A DNA stretch of 38,577 nucleotides from Armatimonadota bacterium (GTDB taxonomy: Bacteria; Cloacimonadota; Cloacimonadia; Cloacimonadales; TCS61): positions 1 through 38,577 of the forward strand of contig JABMPU010000059.1 of NCBI GenBank assembly GCA_013203665.1, written 5' to 3'. The notes under the pieces are model-generated. The model made no database searches, was not told the DNA's origin, and saw only the letters and a list, made by a program, of their open reading frames with translations. The translations under genes were made by a program, and so were the position numbers. Shown piece by piece: positions 15,862 through 22,950 of this stretch. Numbering within the stretch: the stretch's first letter is position 1; each line of letters starts with the position of its first letter.

Positions 15862-17097
15862 TTATCTCCTTTTCAGATTTTTGAGAATAGCGATTTTTGA
15901 CAGAACAGGTCCGATGAGTTCATTAAAGAAAACAGACATCAATACAATATTTATCATCACTGTGATTTCTTTCTGGATAGCTTCTGATGCATTTTTAATT
16001 ACTGGAGATGCCTGCACAAACAGAACCAGACCGATGGCAACTCCAGCTTGAGGGAGCAAACCTAAGCCTAAATATTTTTGCACTTTAGGAGGGATTTTCA
16101 ATGGGATCGATGATAAATAAATTCCGAAATATTTTCCTATCGCACGTAAGATAATAAATAAAAATCCTGCTAAAATTACACTTTTATCTTTGAATATTTC
16201 CAAACTCAGTTCAGTTCCCGCAATTGCAAAGAAAATGGCGTATAACGGTGCTGTTAGAGGTTGGAGTGCAAACAGGATTCGCACGTTTTTCTTACTGAGA
16301 TTAACGAGCAGCATGCCCACTGTCATATTAGCAATGAGGGGAGATAATTCCAAACTTATGGAAATGGAAGTGGTTATAAATAAAATTCCCAAAGTAATTA
16401 TTTTTATCTCATTCATATTTCGTTTTTTTGCAGTTGAAAAGTGAATGGCAATTCCTCCGAAAACACCAATAATAAACGAAAATAAAATATCTAAAAAAGC
16501 ATGGAAAGTTGAATTCAAAAAACTGGTATTCGAGCCGGAAATGAGAGATGTGGAAATAGCAAAAGCAACTGAAAATAAAATAACTGTTCCTGCGTCATCC
16601 AAAGCTACAATCCCATAAAGATAATCAACGAATTCACCTTTGGCTTTTAGTTTTTCCACGATTACAACTGTGGCAGCAGGAGCTGTTGCAGCAGCAATCG
16701 CTCCTAATAAAAAAGCCACATAAGATGACAAACCAATGAAAATCAAACCAAAGGAAACCAGGAAAAAAGTTAAGAACATTTGGGCGAATGTTAAGATTAT
16801 GATTTTTTTGCCGTAAGCTCGCAATTTGTAAAAGGAGAATTCACCTCCGATTATTACTGCAATAAAAGATAATGTGACCTCTGAAAGGATGTTTAGAATT
16901 TCCAGGTTTTCATGATGAATCAGCTTCAAACCTGAACCTCCTACCAGAATTCCAGCGAAAATATAACCTGTAATGGCAGGTAACTTAATTTTCTCGGAGA
17001 GTTGACCGAAAATATACCCGAAAACAAGCAGCAAACCTGCACTGAAAATTATGTGGTGAGAAAAATAGAATTTAATTATTTCTAAAATTTTTATCAT
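15862..17097 (-). CDS. Cation:proton antiporter, CPA2 family
   Basis: The 411-residue protein has about twelve hydrophobic spans and the CPA2 (Kef/NhaS-type) pattern: LPAITGYIFAGILVGGSGL near 39-57, TAPAATVVIVEKL at 138-150, and VALDDAGTVILF with the ion-binding Asp pair D167-D168. It would exchange Na+ or K+ for protons across the inner membrane. There is no C-terminal TrkA or CBS tail; regulation may instead come from the EIIA-like protein encoded one base downstream. ATG at 17097 has AGGAT upstream. Confidence 0.9.
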   Translation of the reverse strand: MIKILEIIKFYFSHHIIFSAGLLLVFGYIFGQLSEKIKLPAITGYIFAGILVGGSGLKLIHHENLEILNILSEVTLSFIAVIIGGEFSFYKLRAYGKKIIILTFAQMFLTFFLVSFGLIFIGLSSYVAFLLGAIAAATAPAATVVIVEKLKAKGEFVDYLYGIVALDDAGTVILFSVAFAISTSLISGSNTSFLNSTFHAFLDILFSFIIGVFGGIAIHFSTAKKRNMNEIKIITLGILFITTSISISLELSPLIANMTVGMLLVNLSKKNVRILFALQPLTAPLYAIFFAIAGTELSLEIFKDKSVILAGFLFIILRAIGKYFGIYLSSIPLKIPPKVQKYLGLGLLPQAGVAIGLVLFVQASPVIKNASEAIQKEITVMINIVLMSVFFNELIGPVLSKIAILKNLKRR

Positions 17098-17158
17098 TAT
17101 CTATCCTGAAATTTTATTCTTGTTTCCCAGCTTCCACAGTTTCGTACTCTGAGTAAAT

Positions 17159-17275
17159 GCAACGCTTGAGCGTTGCTAATTGCGTTCCAACGCTGGACAA
17201 GCTGTGTGAAAACAGATGAAAAGCACGATTTTTTTTTAACCCCAGAACCTTGTCTTCCTCTCCTCTTAGGAGAGG
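17159..17275. repeat. Palindrome group upstream of the antiporter
   Basis: The 314 bases 17098-17411 hold GCAACGCTTGAGCGTTGC (17159-17176), GCGTTCCAACGC (17182-17193) and CCTCTCCTCTTAGGAGAGG (17257-17275). These are short perfect or near-perfect hairpins. I see no gene; a reading frame across 17114-17311 is made of these repeats. Confidence 0.5.
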
Positions 17276-17411
17276 ATTGAGGTGAGGGTACAAAACACTT
17301 CTATTTTGCAAAACTATTTTCTACTTAAACAATATTTCATTTAATACTTTTTTTACTTTGCTTATCACTCATTTTGATATTAGAAATTTGGATTTAGAAA
17401 TTTCTTGCTCT

Positions 17412-18647
17412 TCATCTTATTATCTCAGTTATTTCCAGTTTTGAGATTTTCCTAAGCGGAATGCTCGATGCTGAAAAAACTATTAAAAGAGAAACAACCA
17501 ACACAACCATCCAACTGAAAAGATTAAAATCAACATTTATTTTATTAAGGAAATAGACATCTCCTTTGATCGCAAAGAAGTTTTGTTTACTCAAAAACAC
17601 AGCAATCAATAAACCTGAAACCTGTCCCAATGTAATTGAAAAAAATGATATTAAAAGACTTTTGCCCACAAATATTTTTTTCAGAATTTGATTGGATGCA
17701 CCAAAAGCTTTGAGGATTCCTAATTCTCTTCTACGCTCAATTATCGAAGTAGTAACAGTGCTCACAACATTAAATGATGCAATTAAAACAAGGAAACTGA
17801 GAATGATAAACAAAACCCATTTTTCCAATTTCAGAAGTGAAAACAGGTTTCCATTAAAATCAATCCAGGAATGAATTTGATATTTATAACCAAACTCGCC
17901 TGTCCATTTATATGCCAAATAATCTGCTCGCTCAATCTCATCATCTTTCAGCTTTATTTCCATCATTGAATATTCTTCCGGAATCGAACAAAATTCTGCA
18001 GCTTCATCTAAATTCAGAAAAACATATTTGCTGTCATATTCATACATCCCGGATCTATACAATCCAACAATATGAAAATTTTGTTGTTTCGGTTTTAGTC
18101 CCATTGGAGTAATTTTTGAATTCATGGGACTGATAAGGGTCAAACTATCTCCAACCAGTAAATTCAATTCTTTTGCCAATCTATATCCAAGAACAATATC
18201 GCGATTTTCAATTAGTTCATAATTACCATCAGAAATACATTCTTTGTAAGTTGTGGGAGGATTTTTCAGATTCCAATCTATCCCTCGAATCAAACATCCC
18301 TTAACTCGAGTTTTACTCATATTTTTATTGATTGCCATTGCTTGAGTAATAATAATCTTTGCAGAACTTACTACTTCAGGTTGTGATTCTAAAAAACTCG
18401 AAATCTCTGAAATATCATTATTGTTTAAATTATCTTCTCCATTCTTAAAAATATAAATGTGTGAATTTACTCCGAGAATTGTTTTTTTCAGAACTTTTTC
18501 GTATCCCTCAAAAATGGAGAGAGCAACCGTTAAAGTGGCTACAGAAATAATGATCCCCAAAATCATAAAAATGGAATCAAAACGCAACCACTCTTTTTTG
18601 GGAGAACTAAAATACTTTTTAAGAAAAAATACTGAAATCTTATTCAT
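17412..18647 (-). CDS. LolC/LolE-type ABC transporter permease
   Basis: With ATG at 18647 the protein has 411 residues. It has a first span near 25-45, a large periplasmic domain (about 50-265), and three further spans near 270-400; this is the four-span FtsX/MacB_PCD layout. SIIERRRELGILKAFGAS before the second span is the coupling loop that contacts the ATPase. Such proteins extract lipoproteins from the inner membrane (LolCE) or act in related envelope export. No ATPase (lolD) is adjacent in this window. A TTG three codons upstream is also in frame; neither start has a clear ribosome binding site. Confidence 0.8.
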   Translation of the reverse strand: MNKISVFFLKKYFSSPKKEWLRFDSIFMILGIIISVATLTVALSIFEGYEKVLKKTILGVNSHIYIFKNGEDNLNNNDISEISSFLESQPEVVSSAKIIITQAMAINKNMSKTRVKGCLIRGIDWNLKNPPTTYKECISDGNYELIENRDIVLGYRLAKELNLLVGDSLTLISPMNSKITPMGLKPKQQNFHIVGLYRSGMYEYDSKYVFLNLDEAAEFCSIPEEYSMMEIKLKDDEIERADYLAYKWTGEFGYKYQIHSWIDFNGNLFSLLKLEKWVLFIILSFLVLIASFNVVSTVTTSIIERRRELGILKAFGASNQILKKIFVGKSLLISFFSITLGQVSGLLIAVFLSKQNFFAIKGDVYFLNKINVDFNLFSWMVVLVVSLLIVFSASSIPLRKISKLEITEIIR

Positions 18648-18772
18648 ATTGGGCAAGTTTGTATAATTAATGATTCTGTCAACTTTTTGCTCGGTTTGTG
18701 AAATTTCAGAAATCGGTAAAAAGTTCTTTAGAAGGTTCTTTTAATTATTCAAAGAAAAGATATTCTTTTATG

Positions 18773-18892
18773 TTACTTCATCTTCTCAAATTCTTCTTTT
18801 CCACTGCAAAGCATTAAAGTTAATGGAGCTACTTTTTTTGCCGGTTGGAGCATGTTACGGGTAGTGTTTTTTATCTCCTCGTTCACAAACTT
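18773..18892 (-). pseudogene. Decayed 3' end of a second thyX
   Basis: Translating the minus strand gives about 39 codons resembling the ThyX C-terminus: EIKNTTRNML, AKKVAP and GKEEFEKMK, then TAA at 18773-18775. The intact gene at 22951 ends DIKETAGNIM, AKKVAP, GKDQFEKMKK. A stop lies directly upstream in frame and no further thyX sequence is seen. It is a remnant in the 324-base space before moaD, in the same orientation as the intact gene. Confidence 0.65.
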
Positions 18893-18980
18893 TTAACCTG
18901 TTGGATAACAGATCCTGTTTTGGAACGCGTGAATTTCTTTTTCATTTGACAAAATTTTATAAAAATCTGCTTATCAACTC

Positions 18981-19259
18981 ATGGTAAAAATCAAATTCTA
19001 CAGCCTGATCAGAATGTTTCTGGGAATCAATGAAGTGGAACTTCAAATTGATTCTATTTCGATCTACGAGCTGCTTATGCAAACTGAGGAACAGATAGGA
19101 AAGAAATTCCTCGATCAACTCATCGACGCTGAAATGCAAATCCTGCCCGGAACAATGATACTTATCAACGGTCGAAATATTTTTCATCTGAATAAGCTCA
19201 ATTCAGTTGTGCAGGATGGTGATGAGATTTGCATTTTTCCGCCTGGTGGAGGTGGTTAA
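18981..19259 (+). CDS. MoaD/ThiS-family sulfur carrier protein
   Basis: The 92-residue protein has a ubiquitin-like fold pattern: MVKIKFYSLIRMFLGINEVEL at the start, a helix, TMILINGRNIFHL, VQDGDEICIFPPGGGG at the end. The C-terminal Gly-Gly is the thiocarboxylation site used to hand sulfur to molybdopterin synthase or to thiamine synthesis. MoaD is more likely than ThiS because of FPPGGGG and because a tungsten-type AOR is encoded nearby. Its stop TAA shares a base with the ATG of the E1-like gene. No moaE is in the window. Confidence 0.85.
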   Translation: MVKIKFYSLIRMFLGINEVELQIDSISIYELLMQTEEQIGKKFLDQLIDAEMQILPGTMILINGRNIFHLNKLNSVVQDGDEICIFPPGGGG

Positions 19260-19933
19260 TGAGTAACGAGATTTATCAACGCAATATCCAATTCTGGGGT
19301 GAAGAAAAGCAGAAGATTTTAGCAGATTCTTCCATCCTGATCGCAGGCGTGGGTGGTTTGGGTTGCACAGTGGCTGATGGTTTGACCAGAGCTGGGATCG
19401 GCAAACTGCTCCTTTTAGATAAAGATATCGTGGAAATATCAAATCTGAATCGCCAGATTTTGTATGATCAAAATGATATAGGAAAAATAAAAGTAGAAAT
19501 TGCTAAACTAAAGTTGCAGGCAATCAATCCAGAACTGGAAATCGAAATATTAAACCACGATGTGTCTGAATTAAAAAACCTACATCTTCCCTATTTCGAT
19601 GGAATTGCTGATTGCTTGGATAATTTTGAAGCGAGATTTGAACTGGAAAAACTAATGCAACAAGATCACTTTCTGGTGCATGGCGGTGTGCAAAGCGATT
19701 TTGGACAGATCACCACAATAAAACCAAGAAAGACGCAAACTCTGAGAGAAATCTATCCGGGGGTACATATTCCGGTTTCTGTTCCGATAATACCGCAAAC
19801 TGTGACGACCATCGGCTCTCTGATAGTGTACGAAATTATCAATAACCTGTTTGGTAAACCGCAACTGATAAACAAAATGCTGATCCTGGAATTGGCAGAT
19901 TTTTCGATGTTTAAGGTGGAGATGGGGAAATGA
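19259..19933 (+). CDS. ThiF/MoeB/HesA E1-like adenylyltransferase
   Basis: The start is the ATG overlapping the moaD stop, with GGAGG six bases before it, giving 224 residues. Marks are AGVGGLGC at 29-36 (ATP loop), LLLDKDIVEISNLNRQ at 51-66, GKIKVEI and ADCLDNFEAR at 117-126. It would adenylate the C-terminus of the partner MoaD-like protein. The two CxxC zinc pairs common in MoeB and ThiF are absent, and there is no rhodanese domain, as in short HesA-like forms. The last 43 bases of the gene recur at 20968-21010. Confidence 0.88.
   Translation: MSNEIYQRNIQFWGEEKQKILADSSILIAGVGGLGCTVADGLTRAGIGKLLLLDKDIVEISNLNRQILYDQNDIGKIKVEIAKLKLQAINPELEIEILNHDVSELKNLHLPYFDGIADCLDNFEARFELEKLMQQDHFLVHGGVQSDFGQITTIKPRKTQTLREIYPGVHIPVSVPIIPQTVTTIGSLIVYEIINNLFGKPQLINKMLILELADFSMFKVEMGK
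19891..19933 (+). repeat. 43-bp direct repeat, copy 1 (thiF 3' end)
   Basis: This segment encodes the last residues of the E1-like protein (ADFSMFKVEMGK and stop). It matches 20968-21010 at 41 of 43 positions. The two copies bracket the small membrane protein and selenoprotein genes. Confidence 0.85.
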
Positions 19934-19964
19934 AAAAGTTTAAGAAAACAAAAGGAGTTTAAAA

Positions 19965-20138
19965 ATGAAAAAAGATGACAAAAGTTCATGGATTGTTGGT
20001 GGATGTAGTTTGATAGGAATCGGTGTAGGTTTTATATTTCTTACCACAAACGTGTTTTATTTTATAGCATCAATTCTGGTTGGAATCGGTTTGGGTTTGT
20101 TGATCGCATCCTTCATTTCCAAAAAGAAGGAGTGTTAA
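19965..20138 (+). CDS. Small two-span membrane protein, 57 aa
   Basis: ATG at 19965 follows AAGGAG by seven bases. The product has a charged start (MKKDDKSSW), hydrophobic spans GGCSLIGIGVGFIFL and FYFIASILVGIGLGLLIASF, and a basic tail KKKEC. Its TAA shares its last base with the ATG of the following selenoprotein gene, so the two are likely translated together. I know no family; a membrane anchor or partner for the redox protein is only a guess. It lies within the segment bounded by 43-bp repeats. Confidence 0.65.
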   Translation: MKKDDKSSWIVGGCSLIGIGVGFIFLTTNVFYFIASILVGIGLGLLIASFISKKKEC

Positions 20139-20968
20139 TGAAAAACAAGATTACCGCAATGGAAGGAATCCGTTCATTCCTGAGAGAAGGAACCTGATCT
20201 GCAGCACTGTTGAGAGTTCTCAACGAAGGATTTGATAAGAGAAAGCAACTGGAAGAGAAAGGTTCTGCGCCACTGGCAGGTGGAATTATGCAGTATGGAT
20301 ATCAGTGCGGCATGATCTGGGGTGCTGTTCTCGCTGCAGGAGCCAGGGCTTATGAACTTTTTGGCCCGGGCACTGAAGCTGAAACCAAGGCAGTTTTAGC
20401 AGCACAAAAACTTGTGGAAACATTCCAGACCTGCACTGGAGAAATAAATTGTTACGAAATAACTAATATTAATAATTCTTCATCAGTTATGAAAATGCTC
20501 TATGTATTTCTGATAAAAGGTAAGACTCTCAGTTGTATGCACCTTACTGGAAAATACGCTCCAAAAGCATTCAACGTGATTAATGCAGTTTTTTCCGAAA
20601 AAGACATAAAATTGCCTTCACCTCCGGTTAGCTGCGCTGCAATACTAGCGCGAAAAATGGGTGTTTCGGAAAAACATGTAGTTATGGCTGCAGGACTTGC
20701 CGGCGGCATCGGTTTATGTGGTGGCGGTTGCGGAGCACTGGGAACTGCGATATGGATCATGACCATGGATAAAGGATTGGACAGCAAGTTGGAATTTAAA
20801 GATCCCAAAGCTCTTGAAATAATCGAAAAAGCATTTTTACCAAACTCCGATTATGAATTCGAGTGTTCTAAAATTGTCGGACGGAAATTTGTAAATATTG
20901 AAGACCATACCTGTTTTTTGCGCGAAGGAGGCTGCTCGAAAATTATCGAAGCTTTAGCCGGGAAATAA
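20138..20968 (+). CDS. C-GCAxxG-C-C family protein, probable selenoprotein
   Basis: ATG at 20138 has AAGGAG five bases upstream. Reading through a TGA at 20195-20197 gives 276 residues with Sec at 20. The sequence before it (SFLREGT) and after it (SAALLRVLNEGF) fits the N-terminus of C-GCAxxG-C-C family proteins, where this residue is the first conserved Cys. Other marks are YQCGMIWGA with C57, a second-half SCAAILA with C166, GLCGGGCGALG with C194 and C198, and late cysteines C243, C259 and C266 in a CSKIVGRKF...HTCFLREGGC block. The family is taken as redox-active and metal-binding; selenocysteine forms are known to me. If TGA were a stop, the gene would be dead at 19 codons, yet the rest shows no frameshift or other stop. 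Cytoplasmic, no signal peptide. Confidence 0.85.
20208..20225 (+). promoter_or_regulatory. Candidate bacterial SECIS hairpin
   Basis: GTTGAG-AGTT-CTCAAC (20209-20224), extendable by a T-G pair, lies 11 bases after the TGA. Its loop begins 17 bases after the TGA, inside the known range for bacterial SECIS elements, and has a G among its first two bases. Confidence 0.65.
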
Positions 20969-21010
20969 TTAGCAGATTTTTCGATGTTTAAGGTGGAGAT
21001 GGAGAAATGA
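20968..21010 (+). repeat. 43-bp direct repeat, copy 2 (displaced thiF end)
   Basis: This copy begins one base before the end of the selenoprotein stop codon and matches the thiF 3' end (19891-19933) at 41 of 43 bases, up to the TGA. It is not translated in its original context. The distance between the copies is 1077 bases. Confidence 0.85.
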
Positions 21011-21477
21011 TTCTATTAAAAGCGGAGGCTGAAGATTGGAGTTCACAAAATATTTGACAGATTAGAACAGGTAAATTTTGTTTCTTGTGACTTTTGCTAG
21101 GATAAGTTATTATTTGTTTGTTGTTTGCAAAATCTGCCGCCAACGTGTGTATTTCGGCAGGAAATGAAACGAGAGATTTGAAGGATGGATTAATTGAAAA
21201 CGCTTCATGAGCACAATTCAGGACAAGAAATGTCTAATTTCGAAATGTTAATATCCTGCTTAACCAGGCAGTATATAAAATTTTAAGCAGTCTAATATAT
21301 ATTGGGCCAAGGAGATGAAAACAATGAAAAGGCAAAACGAAAGAAAGGATAATGTGTTATGGAGCATGCATATAAGGATATTATCACGCATGTTGGCGGG
21401 ATAGTACAAAGTTAGATTGACCCTTCGGGCTGAATGTAATGAAACATATAGAATAAAAGATAGTAAAGGAGTTGAAT
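21011..21477. other. 467-base gap, no recognised gene
   Basis: No gene is supported here. A 26-codon frame at 21324-21404 has AAGGAG nine bases before its ATG, but the peptide has no recognisable feature. Around 21270-21300 the sequence is AT-rich (GTATATAAAATTTTA, AATATATATTG) and could hold a promoter for the following pair. The stretch may contain decayed accessory DNA. Confidence 0.4.
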
Positions 21478-22221
21478 ATGGACGCTAATTTGTGGAAGAT
21501 TGAATCTTTGCGACTGACTAATTTTGTTGATGATAAATTTGATCCGAAGAATTTGGAAAGATGGTTAATAGACATCAGTGGTGAACAACCAATACAAATA
21601 AATAGAACCGTATCGAGTTTCTCTGGGTTATCGAAGCTTGAAACATCAATAGTAAAACTTGAGTGGCGACAAGGTAGAATAGATTTAATTGAAAGCGCGG
21701 ATGCTCCTAATATCGAAAACAATATAGGTGATTTTTCTACTTTTTCAGAGCACTGTGAACAGCGCATATTGAAATATTTCCAAATGGAAGACTGTCCACT
21801 TCTAGATAGGCTGGCATTAGGGGTCGTTCTGTACCTTCCTGTTGGAAGTAATGAAGAAGGGATTAGGAAGATCTCACCCCTTTTAAAATCAGTAATTAAT
21901 ATTGAAAATTCAGAGGATTTCAAATTCAGGATTAATTGGCCGGTTCAATCAGAAATTGCTGGTGGAATTAAGATTAATCGTTTGTTGAGTTGGACAATTG
22001 GCCAAGTTCAAATTTTACAAATAAATGTTCAGGCGGGAATTGCTCAAAAAATTCTTCCCTCAATACCACCAGAATTACAAATTCGGCTCGAATTTGATTT
22101 AAGCACAGATCAAAAACTAGACAGAAAATTATCGCTGGATCAACAAAAGGAGGTTGTTAATTATCTCATCGATATAGTGAATAAAGTGGCAGAATCTGGT
22201 GAGTACGGACTTAAAGTTTGA
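21478..22221 (+). CDS. Unrecognised accessory protein A
   Basis: ATG at 21478 follows AAAGGAG by six bases, giving 247 residues. There is no signal peptide or membrane span. Visible are LWKIESLRLTNF at the start, VKLEWRQGRIDLIES near 54-68, LLDRLALGVVLYLPVGSNEEG near 106-126, GGIKINRLLSWTIGQVQILQINVQAG, and LEFDLSTDQKLDR followed by VVNYLIDIVNKVAESGEYG. The mixed strand-helix pattern and the RID motif suggest a conserved hypothetical family, but I cannot name it. It is followed after 12 bases by protein B, so the two form a pair. Confidence 0.7.
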   Translation: MDANLWKIESLRLTNFVDDKFDPKNLERWLIDISGEQPIQINRTVSSFSGLSKLETSIVKLEWRQGRIDLIESADAPNIENNIGDFSTFSEHCEQRILKYFQMEDCPLLDRLALGVVLYLPVGSNEEGIRKISPLLKSVINIENSEDFKFRINWPVQSEIAGGIKINRLLSWTIGQVQILQINVQAGIAQKILPSIPPELQIRLEFDLSTDQKLDRKLSLDQQKEVVNYLIDIVNKVAESGEYGLKV

Positions 22222-22233
22222 TTGAGGCATATT

Positions 22234-22857
22234 ATGGATTTATTAAGGCAAATTGAAACTGAGATAAAGCCAGAATGGGATAACCTTAAAGTCACAAAGA
22301 AGGTAGATTATCCTTTTGAAGACTGTGAACCAAATATGCTTATAGGTTGGACAGACAAAAATACTTCAATTTGGGATGTAAGCGGTGACACAAATAAGCC
22401 AACACTTGAGAAGATTTTGGTTGCACTATGCAGACGAAAAAGGGAGTGGAACAAAATTGCATATCTAAAATTCAAAAAAAAATCAGTGGAAAAAGCTAAA
22501 TTAAGTCTTACTGGCACTAATGGTAATACAAGTGATCAAAGAATCGATACATCTAATACACATTACGAAATACAAGGAATTACAGCCAAACAGCTAAGCA
22601 CTTTAATTTATTACATTGCCATTGATCAATTTGAAACAGGCATATTTAAAAAATCTGATTATGATAAAATCCTGATAGAAGCTTATGAAAAAATAGAGGC
22701 TTCACAAATTACATCCAGCAGTACATCCGCAATATCGGAAATACCTATTTCTGCAGCAAGCTCGACAGAAGACAAAGAAAAAACTCGCGTAAATATGGCT
22801 GAAATTCAGCCAGAAAGTCCAATAATGAATATGGCAAACTCAGGCACAAAACAATAA
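22234..22857 (+). CDS. Unrecognised accessory protein B
   Basis: ATG at 22234 follows GAGG by six bases; the frame also has a TTG at 22222 that touches the stop of gene A. The product has 207 residues: an N-terminal part with FEDCEPNMLIGWTDKNTSIWDVSG, a basic KREWNKIAYLKFKKKSVEKAK region near 83-103, GITAKQLSTLIYYIAIDQF near 125-143, and a Ser/Thr/Ala-rich low-complexity tail from about 164. I recognise no domain. The gene ends in the space before the convergent thyX. Confidence 0.65.
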   Translation: MDLLRQIETEIKPEWDNLKVTKKVDYPFEDCEPNMLIGWTDKNTSIWDVSGDTNKPTLEKILVALCRRKREWNKIAYLKFKKKSVEKAKLSLTGTNGNTSDQRIDTSNTHYEIQGITAKQLSTLIYYIAIDQFETGIFKKSDYDKILIEAYEKIEASQITSSSTSAISEIPISAASSTEDKEKTRVNMAEIQPESPIMNMANSGTKQ

Positions 22858-22866
22858 TCTAACAAC

Positions 22867-22906
22867 TGCTTCAACCTGACAACGCTAATGCGTTGCAGGT
22901 TAAGCA
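22867..22906. repeat. Long bulged hairpin between convergent genes
   Basis: TGCTT, AACCTG and CAACGC on the left pair with GCGTTG, CAGGTT and AAGCA on the right around loop TAAT, with two single-base bulges. The 17-bp stem lies between gene B and thyX, where a two-way terminator would be expected, but no T-run follows on either strand. It resembles the other AACCTG/CAGGTT palindromes here. Confidence 0.55.
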
Positions 22907-22950
22907 AATATTATCTGCGGTCATTTTTTCACCTCTTTGCGTCTCTGCTT

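Noticed and set aside
17114-17311. 65-codon open frame on the minus strand
   Set aside because: It is made of palindromic repeats (GCAACGC, CCTCTCCT) between two genes.
20210-20968. Selenoprotein gene starting at TTG 20210
   Set aside because: This start has no ribosome binding site, whereas ATG 20138 has AAGGAG and the codons before TGA fit the family.
21359-21415. 18-codon frame beginning MEHAYKDIITHVGG
   Set aside because: Too short, no ribosome binding site, and no match I recognise; a decayed gene is possible but unsupported.
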